DNA of 64,000 nt from assembly GCA_028712885.1 (NCBI GenBank), contig JAQTPK010000009.1, forward strand, positions 1 to 64,000, read 5' to 3'. The translations under genes were made by a program, and so were the position numbers. Position 1 is the stretch's first letter. Each line of letters opens with the position of its first letter. This DNA is from Syntrophales bacterium. GTDB lineage: Bacteria; Desulfobacterota; Syntrophia; Syntrophales; UBA4778. The notes below the pieces were generated by a model, which searched no databases, was not told the DNA's origin, and was given only the letters and a program-made list of their open reading frames with translations. Below are positions 9,162 to 19,739 of the stretch, piece by piece.

Positions 9162-9907
9162 TACTGATCCTGCCTGCGAGCCTTTTTCTCTCCCCAACGG
9201 GCCACGAGAATGCCGGCTTCATAGAGCACGATCATGGGGAGCGCCATCATCATCTGGGTAAAGGCGTCGGGCGTGGGCGTGAGTATAGCCGCAAGGATGA
9301 AAATTATCAATATTGCGTATTTCCTCTGGCGCGAAAGCGTCCGGGCGCTTACGACTCCTATTCTCGAGAGAAAGAAAATAACGACCGGTATCTCGAAAAT
9401 AACGCCGAAAGCGAGCAGCAGCCTGGTGGCGAACGAAAGATACTCGCGCAGGGTGAGCATGGGCCTCAGGAAATCCGTCGAAAATTCCATGAAGAAGCCG
9501 AAAGCTGGAGGCAGGACGAGGAAATAGGCGAACAGGACTCCTCCCGAGAACAGGATAGTGGACGAGAGGACGAAAGGCACGACATACTTTTTTTCAGACG
9601 CATACAGCCCCGGGGAAATGAATTTCCAGAGCTGGTAAAGGATGAACGGCGCCGAAATGACGAGGGCGGAGAATAAGGAAATTTTAAGATAGTTCAGGAA
9701 AGCCTCCGGAAGACCGGTGAAGATGAGATGGCTTCCCTTCGGCATTACAGAGACGAGCGGGCGGGTGATTATCGCCATCAGCTCTTCACGGAAGTAGTAT
9801 GACCCGCCCATGGCCGCCCCTACCGCCACGAGCGACCGGATCAGCCTGGTTCTCAGCTCTTCCAGGTGAAACCGAAGGGGCATTTTTTCGTTGGGGAGAT
9901 CACTCAT
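9161..9907 (-). CDS. tatC: Sec-independent translocase core subunit TatC
   Basis: Polytopic inner-membrane protein that recognises twin-arginine signal peptides. The 248 residues begin MPLRFHLEELRTRLIRSLVAVG, the TatC signature region, and contain FYLVLPPAFGFF-like FAYFLVLPPAFGFFMEFSTDF with six predicted membrane segments and the late RKYAILIIFILAAILTPTPD motif. Family length. Follows tatB by about 35 bases. A substrate candidate in this window is the superoxide dismutase at 42.2 kb, which has an RRQFI motif. Confidence 0.96.
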   Translation of the reverse strand: MSDLPNEKMPLRFHLEELRTRLIRSLVAVGAAMGGSYYFREELMAIITRPLVSVMPKGSHLIFTGLPEAFLNYLKISLFSALVISAPFILYQLWKFISPGLYASEKKYVVPFVLSSTILFSGGVLFAYFLVLPPAFGFFMEFSTDFLRPMLTLREYLSFATRLLLAFGVIFEIPVVIFFLSRIGVVSARTLSRQRKYAILIIFILAAILTPTPDAFTQMMMALPMIVLYEAGILVARWGEKKARRQDQ

Positions 9908-9942
9908 CAGCAGAAGCTCCAGCAGGTAAGGCGGTCGCTCAT

Positions 9943-10254
9943 TCAGGGATTGTCCGGCCGGGGAGACGGTCCGGTTGACTCGGGGGGTTGGCCGGGTTCC
10001 TGTTTCTGTTCCGGAGCCTGGGCCTTTTCTTCTTCTTCCAGCTTCCGGCTGAAAAGCATGGATTCTTTCAGGTCGTCGGCGCCGGATTTCATTTTATCGA
10101 GGGCCAGTTCCTCTTTGACATCGTCCATTGCGCGCCGGAACTCCGCAAAGCCTTTTCCGATCGCGCGCGCGAGTTCCGGAAGCCTTGCCGGCCCGATCAC
10201 AATCAGGGCTACAATCATTATGACGATCAGTTCGGGCACTCCGATGTTGAGCAT
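9943..10254 (-). CDS. tatB: Twin-arginine translocase subunit TatB (or TatA-like)
   Basis: Starts at ATG 10254 (GGGGAAGCC before it), not the track start. About 103 residues: an N-terminal membrane helix ([30 protein letters not shown]), an amphipathic helix, and a charged C-terminal tail rich in Glu, Gln and Pro. The VGPxRLPELARxIGKG hinge and Glu in the helix favour TatB, though single TatA/B proteins in this group are hard to separate by eye. Adjacent tatC supports a Tat operon. Confidence 0.88.
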   Translation of the reverse strand: MLNIGVPELIVIMIVALIVIGPARLPELARAIGKGFAEFRRAMDDVKEELALDKMKSGADDLKESMLFSRKLEEEEKAQAPEQKQEPGQPPESTGPSPRPDNP

Positions 10255-10426
10255 GGCTTCCCCTTTCCAGACGGAATATATCTTCTGCGGGAGTTTGTCA
10301 ATCCCTCGGACCCCCCGGACAGGCCGAAACACTTTGCCATAAAGGGTATTTTATGATAGAAATTCTTGATTTTTCAATACACGGTCGCTTTACGTAAACG
10401 GCGGCCGGAGCGAGGAGGGAGTGGCT

Positions 10427-11491
10427 GTGCCCCCAACAACAGGTATCGTCAGAGACCAGAGATATCTTCGTCACGAAACCAGCGTATTTCACCCGGAATC
10501 TCCCAAGCGGCTGGAGGCGATCTATAAAATGCTCGACTCCGTCGATATGAAGGGAAAATTCCTCGAAATAGAACCGCGGCCGGCATCCCTGGACGAAATC
10601 GGGATGATTCACAAGCCTGCATATATCGAAACGGTCGCAAGGACGGCCGAGATGGAGCATGCCTACCTGGATCCGGACACAGAGACGTCGCCTGAATCGT
10701 ACAGCGCGGCGCTGCTGGCCGCCGGAGGATTCCTGAACGCGATCGACCGGATCATGGAAGGGACGGTAAAAAACGCATTTGCATTCGTCCGTCCTCCCGG
10801 GCATCATGCCGAGGCCAGCAGGGCGGCGGGATTCTGCCTGTTCAATAACGTGGCTATCGGCGCCATGCACGCGATCCGGAAGCACGGGGTGGAACGGGTC
10901 CTGATTGTCGATTGGGACCTGCACCACGGCAACGGAACGCAGCATTCGTTTTATGATGACCCGAACATCGTCTATTTTTCCACTCACCAGTACCCCTTTT
11001 ATCCCGGCACCGGCGGACTGCAGGAAATCGGCCGGGGGAAGGGGCTTGGATACACGATCAATGTCCCCCTGGGGAGGGGGCCCGGAGATGCGGAATTCCT
11101 GAAGATATACCGGAAAATCCTGAGCCCCGTCGCGCGCGAATTCCGTCCCGGCATGATTCTCCTTTCGGCCGGATTCGACATATACTTTCAGGATCCGCTC
11201 GGCGGGATGAAAGTTTCCCCCAAGGGCTTTGCGACGCTTGCCCGCGTCCTCCTGAACCTTGCGGAGGAATGCTGCGGCGGGCGGTTCGGCATCATCCTGG
11301 AAGGAGGCTATCACATCGGGGGGCTGACGGAATCCGCCAAAGCCGTCCTCAATGAAATGATGGGAGAGACGGTAAAGTCCGAAGCGGAACTGGCCGCCGC
11401 CGAAGCCCAGGCCGCTCCTTCGATTGACCGGGTCATCAATGCCGTAATCGATCAGGTGGCGCCTATCTGGAAATCGCTGCGCCCGAAGTGA
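10427..11491 (+). CDS. Histone deacetylase-family (AcuC/HDAC class II-like) deacetylase
   Basis: Zn-dependent amidohydrolase of the HDAC superfamily, in bacteria acting on acetylated proteins or acetylpolyamines. Motifs: RPPGHHAEASRAAGFCLFNN (active-site His pair and tyrosine-loop region), LIVDWDLHHGNGTQHSFY (zinc ligands Asp and His) and SAGFDIYFQDPLGGM (third ligand Asp). About 355 residues, near family length. Two GTG starts lie 6 bases apart; the second, at 10427, has AGGAGG at 8 bases and is preferred. Stands alone, divergent from tatB; a terminator at 11600 follows. Confidence 0.92.
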   Translation: MPPTTGIVRDQRYLRHETSVFHPESPKRLEAIYKMLDSVDMKGKFLEIEPRPASLDEIGMIHKPAYIETVARTAEMEHAYLDPDTETSPESYSAALLAAGGFLNAIDRIMEGTVKNAFAFVRPPGHHAEASRAAGFCLFNNVAIGAMHAIRKHGVERVLIVDWDLHHGNGTQHSFYDDPNIVYFSTHQYPFYPGTGGLQEIGRGKGLGYTINVPLGRGPGDAEFLKIYRKILSPVAREFRPGMILLSAGFDIYFQDPLGGMKVSPKGFATLARVLLNLAEECCGGRFGIILEGGYHIGGLTESAKAVLNEMMGETVKSEAELAAAEAQAAPSIDRVINAVIDQVAPIWKSLRPK

Positions 11492-11599
11492 AGAAATACC
11501 GGGCCGGAAAAAGAAACGCGCGATAAGTTCCGGGATTCCGGGTTCAGATGTGCGTTCGGGTTGTGAAATGCGAATATGCATTTCATTCCGAGATCTGAC

Positions 11600-11626
11600 G
11601 CTTATGGCGAGCCATGAGCTTTTTTT
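11600..11626 (+). terminator. Terminator hairpin just upstream of gatC
   Basis: GCTTATGGC-GA-GCCATGAGC followed by seven T. It could end the deacetylase transcript or, being only about 18 bases before gatC, act as an attenuator in the gat leader. A 16-codon frame beginning ATGTGCGTTCGG ends just before it but has no clear ribosome site or codon bias. Confidence 0.7.
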
Positions 11627-11643
11627 ATTAGAGGAGTCTTTGC

Positions 11644-11931
11644 TTGAAGCTGACCAAAGCTGAAGTGGAGTACGTCGCCGCACTGGCGAGGCTTGAATTC
11701 TCGGAAGAGGAGAAGGAGAAGTTTACTTCCCAGCTCAACAGCATCCTGGATTACATGGATATGCTGAACCGGGTGGATACGTCCGGAGTGGTTCCGGAGA
11801 CCCACGCCATTACCCTCAGGAACGCCTTTCGCGACGACGTCGTGTGGAAATCCCTCGAGCCGGAAGAAGCGATAAAAAATGCGCCTGAAGAAAGGGGGAG
11901 CTGCTTCAGAGTTCCCAGGGTCATCGAGTAA
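11644..11931 (+). CDS. gatC: Asp/Glu-tRNA amidotransferase subunit C
   Basis: 95-residue subunit that stabilises GatA in the GatCAB complex, which converts Glu-tRNA(Gln) and Asp-tRNA(Asn) to the amides. Recognised by [24 protein letters not shown] and [18 protein letters not shown]. Start is TTG with GAGGAGT upstream. Its stop overlaps the gatA ATG (TAATG), so translation is coupled. Confidence 0.96.
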   Translation: MKLTKAEVEYVAALARLEFSEEEKEKFTSQLNSILDYMDMLNRVDTSGVVPETHAITLRNAFRDDVVWKSLEPEEAIKNAPEERGSCFRVPRVIE

Positions 11932-13394
11932 TGGCGGCCGGACTGCATGAGTCAACCATTCACGAGCTGCAGGAAAAATTGCGCAGGGGCGACGTCACCG
12001 CCTCAGAAATAACGGAAGCGGTCTTTTCCCGGATCGAGGCGGTGGATGGGCGGATAAAGTCCTTTATCACCATTATGCGGGATTCGGCGGCAGCCTGTGC
12101 GAGAAGGGCCGATGAGGCGATACGCGCCGGGAAAGCCGGGCCCCTCACGGGAATCCCGATTGCGGTGAAGGACATCATGTGCACAAAAGGGGTGCGGACG
12201 ACCTGCGGATCCCGCATCCTGGAGAATTTTTTCCCGCCGTACGACGCGACGGTCGTCCGGAAGCTCAAGGAAGGGGGAGCGGTCATCGTTGGGAAGACGA
12301 ACATGGACGAGTTTGCGATGGGCTCCTCCACGGAGACTTCCTTCTACGGGATCACCAGGAACCCCTGGGACCTCGGACGTATCCCGGGGGGCTCGAGCGG
12401 GGGTTCCGCGGCCGCCGTTGCGGCCGGCGAATGCATCGCCTCGCTCGGTTCCGATACGGGAGGGTCCATCCGGCAGCCGGCGTCGCTCTGCGGTGTTGTC
12501 GGGATGAAACCGACCTACGGCCGGGTATCACGCTACGGGCTGATAGCCTTCGCCTCCTCACTGGACCAGATCGGCCCCTTTACCAGGGATGCGGAGGACT
12601 GCGCCATCCTGCTCAACGCGATCTGCGGATACGATCCCCTGGATTCCACGTCCGTTCCTGTGGAGACGCCGGATTACAGGTCTTTCGTGGGGAAAGACAT
12701 CAAAGGGTGGAAATTCGGAGTTCCCCGCGAGTACCTTATCGAGGGTATTGATCCGGAGGTCGCCGGGCTAATGGAGGAGTCAATCGGCGTTCTCGAATCC
12801 CTCGGCGCCGAGCGCGTCGACATAAGCCTCCCCCATACGGAATATTGCGTAGCCGTTTATTACGTCATCGCGCCCGCGGAAGCGAGCTCCAACCTGGCCC
12901 GCTACGACGGAGTCAAATACGGCTACCGGTCTCCGGATGCAAGGGACCTGATCGAGATGTACAGGAAGAGCCGATCGGAGGGCTTCGGCGCGGAGGTTAA
13001 GAGGCGCATCATGATCGGCACGTACGCGCTCTCATCCGGATACTACGACGCGTACTACAAGAAAGCCTCCCAGGTCAGGACTCTGATCAAGAGGGATTTT
13101 GAAGAGGCCTTCAGGAAATGCGACGTGATCGTGACTCCCACCGCTCCCACGGCGGCTTTCCGCATCGGCGAGAAGACGGACGATCCGCTGCAGATGTATC
13201 TTTCCGATATTTTCACCATCTCGGCAAACCTGGCCGGCATTCCCGGGATCTCCACGCCGTGCGGCTACACCGGGAAGGGGCTGCCGGTGGGGCTGCAGCT
13301 GCTTGCGGGGCATTTCCAGGAGGGAAAGCTGATCCAGGCCGCATCGGCGCTCGAGCGGAACGCCAAATTTGAAAAGAGGAGGCCGGCGCTCTGA
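11931..13394 (+). CDS. gatA: Asp/Glu-tRNA amidotransferase subunit A
   Basis: Glutaminase subunit of GatCAB, releasing ammonia from glutamine. Amidase-signature features are [19 protein letters not shown] (catalytic Lys), [24 protein letters not shown] (Gly-Ser-rich motif with Ser) and [30 protein letters not shown] (nucleophile Ser). 487 residues, normal length. Overlaps gatC and gatB by one or more bases. Confidence 0.97.
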   Translation: MAAGLHESTIHELQEKLRRGDVTASEITEAVFSRIEAVDGRIKSFITIMRDSAAACARRADEAIRAGKAGPLTGIPIAVKDIMCTKGVRTTCGSRILENFFPPYDATVVRKLKEGGAVIVGKTNMDEFAMGSSTETSFYGITRNPWDLGRIPGGSSGGSAAAVAAGECIASLGSDTGGSIRQPASLCGVVGMKPTYGRVSRYGLIAFASSLDQIGPFTRDAEDCAILLNAICGYDPLDSTSVPVETPDYRSFVGKDIKGWKFGVPREYLIEGIDPEVAGLMEESIGVLESLGAERVDISLPHTEYCVAVYYVIAPAEASSNLARYDGVKYGYRSPDARDLIEMYRKSRSEGFGAEVKRRIMIGTYALSSGYYDAYYKKASQVRTLIKRDFEEAFRKCDVIVTPTAPTAAFRIGEKTDDPLQMYLSDIFTISANLAGIPGISTPCGYTGKGLPVGLQLLAGHFQEGKLIQAASALERNAKFEKRRPAL

Positions 13395-14823
13395 TGGAAT
13401 ACGAAACGGTCATCGGGCTGGAAGTGCATGCCCAGCTCCTGACGGATTCCAAGATATTCTGCGGCTGCTCCACGAAATTCGGGGCGGCCCCCAACAGCCA
13501 CACGTGCCCGATATGCCTCGGGATGCCGGGTGTTCTGCCGGTTCTCAACCGCAAAGTGGTGGAATACACGATCAAGATGGGACTCGCGACAAATTGCCGG
13601 ATCAATCCGGAAGACGTGTTCGCGCGCAAGAATTATTTCTATCCCGACCTCCCCAAGGGATACCAGATCTCCCAGTTCGACCGGCCGCTTGCCGAGGACG
13701 GATGGGTGGATATCGAGATTGACGGAAAAAAGAAGAGGATTGGAATCATCAGGATACACATGGAGGAAGACGCCGGCAAGCTAGTTCACGACGAGACCAG
13801 CCCGTTCAGCTACGTGGATTTCAACCGGACCGGCGTGCCCCTGATTGAAATCGTCAGCCGGCCGGATATCCGCAGTCCCGAGGAAGCAACCTTTTACCTG
13901 AGGCGCCTGCATGAAATTCTGGTTTACCTGGAGATATGCGACGGCAATATGGAGGAGGGCAGTTTCCGCTGCGACGCGAACGTCTCGATCCGCCCCGGGG
14001 GCGCCGCAGAATTCGGCACCCGGACCGAGCTCAAGAACATGAACTCCTTCCGGAACGTACAGCGCGCGCTGGAATATGAGGTGAAGAGGCAGCAATACGT
14101 CGTAGAAGGGGGAGGGAAAGTCGCCCAGGAGACCCGCCTGTGGGACGACGCCCAGGGGACCACCCTCTCGATGCGCGGAAAAGAGGAAGCGCACGATTAC
14201 CGGTATTTCCCGGATCCCGATCTGGTTCCCGTGGCGATCGACAATGCCTGGATCGAAGAAGTCCGGGCGACCCTCCCCGAACTGCCGATGGAGAAGCGCG
14301 AGCGCTTTATCGGCGAATACGGCATCCCGGCGTACGATGCCGGCGTCCTGACCGCGACAAGAGCCCTTGCGGAGTTCTATGAAGAAACGGTCAAGCTGAC
14401 GGGAAAACCGAAGATCGCGAGCAACTGGGTGATGGGGGACGTGCTCCGTTACCTCAATGAAGAGAAACGGGATATCCGCGAGTCCCCGGTCAAGCCGTCC
14501 TCGCTCGCCGATATGATCAACCTGATCGAAAGGGGTACGATCAGCGGCAAAATGGCCAAAGAGGTTTTCGAGGAGATGTACCGGTCCGGAAAGGGGCCGG
14601 AGGCGATCATCGAGGAAAAGGGACTCGTCCAGATCACGGACGAGGACGCTCTGAAGAAGACCATCGAACAGGTCCTTGCCGCAAACCCCTCCGAAGCCGA
14701 ACAGTACCGGAGCGGCAAACAGAAGCTCTTCGGGTTCTTTGTCGGCCAGGTCATGAAAGCGACCGGCGGCAAGGCCAATCCCGCCATGGTTAACGACATC
14801 TTGAAAAAGATTCTGTCCGGCCG

Positions 14824-14827
<4 letters not shown>
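13394..14827 (+). CDS. gatB: Asp/Glu-tRNA amidotransferase subunit B
   Basis: tRNA-binding and kinase subunit that activates the misacylated Glu or Asp and transamidates it. Begins [23 protein letters not shown], contains [15 protein letters not shown] (zinc-site cysteines), [14 protein letters not shown] and [13 protein letters not shown], and ends in the YqeY-like helical tail [29 protein letters not shown]. Full length. Overlaps gatA and mtnA by 1 and 4 bases. Confidence 0.97.
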
Positions 14828-15910
<1,083 letters not shown>

Positions 15911-15918
<8 letters not shown>

Positions 15919-16564
15919 TCACAGAAACCTTATCCTTTTCGATTTTGACGGAGTTCTCGCCGATTCGCTGGAGATGTATGAATCCGCGGTTAACATGTGT
16001 TTCGAAAGGATCGGATTCGAGCCGGTCCGAAACCGGCTGGAATTTCTCTCGCTCTTCGAGGAGAATTTCTACGAGGTGATCGCCAGGCGCGGCATCGATC
16101 TCCGGGCTTTTGCGGAGGCGTCGGCGGCGATTGCGCCGGATCTGGACTACGGCAGCGTCAGAATCCACCCGGGCGTGCTCGATCTGCTGTTCCTGCTGAA
16201 AAACGGCAACGACCTGATCATCATCTCTTCCAATTCCTCTCGCGCCATCCGCGCGATATTCCCGGAGGCGGATTCCTGTTTCCAGCAGGTGCTGGGCTGC
16301 GATTTCACGTTCAGCAAAATCGAAAAGATACGTTACGCGATGGAATTTTTCCGGGCTCGCGGGGAGAACACTTTTTATGTCGGCGACACGACGGGAGACA
16401 TCCTCGAGGCGAGAACCGCCGGGGTGAAGACCGTGGCCGCCGCCTGGGGATGGCACACGAGGGAAATGCTGGAAAGGGCTCGTCCGGATTTTCTGATCGA
16501 TAACCCGGTGCAGCTGCTGGATTTGTTCGGACTGCCCGGTTCAGTTCAGAGTCCGGAGTCCTGA
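15911..16564 (+). CDS. HAD-superfamily phosphatase, phosphoglycolate-phosphatase-like
   Basis: 217 residues with the HAD motifs in order: [10 protein letters not shown] (nucleophile and acid Asp), [10 protein letters not shown] (motif II), a lysine in [11 protein letters not shown] (motif III) and [14 protein letters not shown] (motif IV). A helical cap after motif I puts it in subclass I with Gph and PGMB relatives. Substrate cannot be read from sequence. Starts 8 bases inside the mtnA end, so it is likely the last gene of gatCAB-mtnA. Its last codons lie in the left arm of an inverted word repeat. Confidence 0.88.
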
Positions 16565-16624
16565 GCAGGAGTCGAGGACTGGTTCTGCCGCACCCGAATT
16601 CAACATATTCAGGACTGAACTGAA
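16540..16624. repeat. Inverted word repeat after the HAD gene
   Basis: TTCAGTTCAGAGTCC at 16540 returns as GGACTGAACTGAA at 16612, with further GAGTC words between. The left arm overlaps the end of the HAD coding region. Could act as the 3' hairpin of the gat operon; there is no clear U run. Confidence 0.6.
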
Positions 16625-16705
16625 AGTTGTGGTATGGACAGACCTTTTAAAAATTCCCGGATTCGTGTAAAATTCCTGGCCTGAAAAAGGACGGAGAAGA
16701 TAGCC

Positions 16706-17998
16706 ATGGAAAACGAAAAATTGCGGCTGGCTTCGAAACCGGACAGGAAAGACAAGCAGATCGAGCGCAAATACCGCAGCATTATCGAAAAACTGAACAA
16801 ATCGGAGCAGGAGAAGTATGTCATCCTGGACTCAATGTCCGAGCTCGTTTTATATCTCGACAGGGGAATGAGGGTCATCTGGGCCAATAAGGCGATGCAT
16901 CGCGCCTTCAACTTCAAACCCGGCGAGCTTGACGGAAAATACTGTTACAAAGCGATCCATAACAGGACTAGGGCGTGCGGCGTCTGCCCCGCCGACAAGA
17001 CGCTGGGGACAGGAGAGCCGCATGAAGTAGACGACATCTGCTCGTACGGGAAAATATGGGGCCTCCGCAGCTATCCCGTGAGGGACGCAAAAGGCTCGCT
17101 CACCGGTATTCTCGAGATCGTCACCGATGTTACCGAGCGGAGAAAGGCCGAGGAAGCCATGCGGCAATCGGAGCAGAAATACAGGGAACTTTTCGAAAAT
17201 GCCTACGATATAATCTATTTTCTCGATTTCGAGGGCAATTTCCTGTCGTGCAATGCCGCCGCGGCCGGGACGTACGGTTACGAACCCGAGCAGATGGTAG
17301 GGCTCAATATCAGCCATCTGATGGACCGTGAATATCTGCCGGTGGCGCGCGAGGTCATGCTGAAGAAAATGAGAGGTTCGGACGAGCCGAATCCCCAGGA
17401 ATTTCTGACGTACACCAGGAACGGAGAAGCGGTCTGGATTGAAGTCAACACGCGCCTGGTGCGCGAAAAAGGAGTTCCGGTATCTATTCAGGGTATCGCC
17501 CGCAATATTACCGAGCGAAAAAAAATGGAAGAGGCCCTGAAGCGGAGGGAGCGGGAACTGGAGGAGAACTCCCGCAACCTGGAAGAGGCGAACATGGCGC
17601 TGAAGGTCCTGCTCAAGCACCGGGAGGAGGACAGGGCCGAACTTGAAGAAAAAGTCCGCTACAATATCCGGGAATTCATTCTCCCGTACATAGAAAAATT
17701 AAAAATGACCAGTGTGGACAGCTATCAGTTGAATCAGTTGAATATACTGGAGGCGAATACAAACGAGATCGTTTCCCCTTATATTCGAAATCTGTCGCTG
17801 AAACACCCCGACCTGACGCCCAGGGAAATCCAGATCATCAATTTTATCAAAGAAGGGCATACCACGAAGGAAATAGCAAAACTCACCAATGCTTCATCGC
17901 GTACGATCGATTTTCACCGCAACAACATAAGAAAAAAACTGAAACTGAAAAACAGAAAAGCGAACCTCAGATCCTATCTCATGTCCTCGCCGCGCTGA
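16706..17998 (+). CDS. PAS-PAS-LuxR transcriptional regulator
   Basis: 430-residue one-component sensor. An N-terminal helix (residues 1-35) leads to a first PAS domain (VILDSMSELVLYLDRGMRVIWANKAM) with a CGVCPADKTL cysteine pair, and a second PAS/PAC domain (YRELFENAYDIIYFLDFEGNFL ... GIARNITERKKMEEAL). A coiled coil follows, then a LuxR/GerE helix-turn-helix (LTPREIQIINFIKEGHTTKEIAKLTNASSRTIDFHRNNIRKKL). No histidine kinase core. The architecture is common in deltaproteobacteria, with unknown ligands and targets. Flanked by no obvious partner. ATG 16706 follows GGAGAAGATAGCC. Confidence 0.9.
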   Translation: MENEKLRLASKPDRKDKQIERKYRSIIEKLNKSEQEKYVILDSMSELVLYLDRGMRVIWANKAMHRAFNFKPGELDGKYCYKAIHNRTRACGVCPADKTLGTGEPHEVDDICSYGKIWGLRSYPVRDAKGSLTGILEIVTDVTERRKAEEAMRQSEQKYRELFENAYDIIYFLDFEGNFLSCNAAAAGTYGYEPEQMVGLNISHLMDREYLPVAREVMLKKMRGSDEPNPQEFLTYTRNGEAVWIEVNTRLVREKGVPVSIQGIARNITERKKMEEALKRRERELEENSRNLEEANMALKVLLKHREEDRAELEEKVRYNIREFILPYIEKLKMTSVDSYQLNQLNILEANTNEIVSPYIRNLSLKHPDLTPREIQIINFIKEGHTTKEIAKLTNASSRTIDFHRNNIRKKLKLKNRKANLRSYLMSSPR

Positions 17999-18089
17999 GA
18001 TCAGTTCCGAGTACTTGTTGTCATAACTGAGCCGAGACAGGAGTCGCATGCAGCTTCAATCCGAGCGCCCGCAGATAGATCTCAACTGA

Positions 18090-18584
18090 TTACAGGTCGT
18101 ACAGCTTTTCATCAACAACGGGTCTGGCCTTTTTTCTGCCCTTTTTCGGCGACGCGGCGTCGAAAGACAAGGCGTCCTCGGCTTCGAGCAGGTCGCCCAT
18201 TTCCTCTTCTATCCTCTCCGGGTCTTCCCCTTTTTCCATCCGGCGGAGCGCCTCTTCCATTTTCGGGCCGAGCGACAGCCCGGTGGCATCGGTGAGCTTT
18301 CGCATCAGGGCGGCGGCCTGCCTGGGGTCCTCCTCGTTCATGTGCTCCGCCTCATTGGCGAGCATGGACATGGCTTTTTCCATTCTGGCTTCGTCCAGGG
18401 GCGGCCCTTCCTCGTCCGCCGCCCCGGATTTGGACCTGGATGCCCTGGAAAAAATCGACATCTGCCGTTCCAGTTTCACCTTCCTGCACCTGGGGCAGTC
18501 GGGAATCTTTTCCGTATCTACCCTGCGCGAGAAGAAATTGAAAAGGGTGTTGCATCTCCTGCAATAGAATTCGTAAACGGGCAT
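18090..18584 (-). CDS. FmdB-family zinc-ribbon protein
   Basis: 164 residues. The N terminus is the FmdB/CxxC putative regulatory domain, MPVYEFYCRRCNTLFNFFSRR then IPDCPRCRKVKLERQMSIFSR, with two CxxC pairs that should bind zinc. The rest is a charged helical extension (MEKAMSMLANEAEHMNEEDPRQAAALMRKL and a Glu-rich segment) and a Lys/Arg tail. Good Shine-Dalgarno GGAGG before ATG 18584. Role unproven; FmdB proteins have been linked to transcription of amide-utilisation genes but are poorly defined. Last gene of a minus-strand trio. Confidence 0.85.
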   Translation of the reverse strand: MPVYEFYCRRCNTLFNFFSRRVDTEKIPDCPRCRKVKLERQMSIFSRASRSKSGAADEEGPPLDEARMEKAMSMLANEAEHMNEEDPRQAAALMRKLTDATGLSLGPKMEEALRRMEKGEDPERIEEEMGDLLEAEDALSFDAASPKKGRKKARPVVDEKLYDL

Positions 18585-18609
18585 AAACGCCTCCGGCGGG
18601 GGGATAACA

Positions 18610-19708
18610 CTATGGTGAATAATTTACTTCTTCCTGCAAAAAAATCAAGTTCGGGGGGGAATGCAGCCGGAGTCTCGCGATGCGCCCGGCGAGGGGCGGA
18701 TGAGAGTAGTAGAAGCCGGCGAAAAGCGGATGGGGGTGGAGATTGGCCAGATTGTCTTTGGCGAGCCGTTTGAGGGCGGAGATCAGGGGTTCCGGGCCGC
18801 CGAGGAGGCGGACCGATTCGTCAATAAGCAATCTGTTTCAGCACGTGCTTCCGCGTCCAGTGCCCTATCTCGTGCGCCAGCACCGCAAGTATCTCCGCTC
18901 CGGAGTGGGAAGCCAGCAGTGTGTCGAAGAGCACGATCCTCTTTGTCCTTCCCAATCCCGTGAAGTATGCATTGGAATGCCGGCTTCTCTTCGCGGCGTC
19001 GACCTGGTATACCCCCTCCACGTGAATGCCGCCTTTCCTCGAAAGGGCGATAATATCTTCGCGAAGCGATTCGTCGCGGACGGGTTCATATTTGTTGAAA
19101 AGGGGTGCGATCACGACGGGATAAAGCCACAAAGCGAGGATCTGGAAGGCAATAATAAAGGCCCAGGAGAAAAGCCACCACAGGTCGGAATATCGGATCA
19201 GGAAAAGGAGCGGCGTCAGGAGCAGGACAAGGAGGACCGCCGATACCAGAAACCCCTTCAGGAGGTCGGCCGTCCAGATCTTTGCGGTAATCGTGCTGAA
19301 TCCGTATTTGCGCTCGATCCGGAATGTCCTGTAGGCCTCGAAGGGGATGTCGAGCAGCGCGCCGGCAATTCCGACAATCCCGAAGAAGACCAGGCCTGAT
19401 GCGACCGGATGCAGCCCGGCGGCGTCGATGCGGGCGGAGAGCCGGGGAAAGAGCCCGGAAAGAACCGCAGCCAGTATCAGACCGCTGCCGAACAGCGATT
19501 CCAGCGAGCTGAAGCGGGAATTCTCCGCCGTGTACCGGCTCATCCGGGAAAGGGTGCCGGCGTCGATCTCGCCTTCAAAACCTTCCGGCACCCGGCCGGC
19601 GTTTTTTCGGAGATGGCCGATGTTGAGGGCGGCCAGGCTCCATTTCAATGCGGCGGAGACCAGCATGGCGGCGATAAAGATCCAGAAGATCGGGCCTTGG
19701 CCGTTCAA
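18610..19708 (-). pseudogene. Ste24/HtpX-type M48 metalloprotease, internal deletion and frameshift
   Basis: The N-terminal part (TTG 19708, GAGGAATCC before it; the track start at 19801 overlaps the upstream gene) holds several membrane helices and the zinc motif VLAHEIGHWTRKHVLKQ, then stops at TGA 18821. The C-terminal part continues in the next frame (LLGGPEPLISALKRLAKDNLANLHPHPLF then YYSHPPLAGRIARL), matching the usual end of Ste24-type CAAX proteases. About 70-75 residues expected between them are missing, including a membrane helix and the third zinc ligand Glu (ExEAD motif). So this is a decayed gene, unless the gap is an assembly error. Sits between the ThyX-like gene and fmdB. Confidence 0.8.
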
Positions 19709-19739
19709 TGGGCGGATTCCTCTTCGGTGCTGAAAATCT

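Noticed and set aside
10298-11683. 461-codon minus-strand frame opposite the deacetylase gene
   Set aside because: The plus-strand deacetylase has full family motifs; this frame is a shadow of high-GC codon use.
18821-18823. TGA in the Ste24-like gene as a selenocysteine codon
   Set aside because: The C-terminal half continues in a different frame and a block of residues is missing, so readthrough would not restore the protein.
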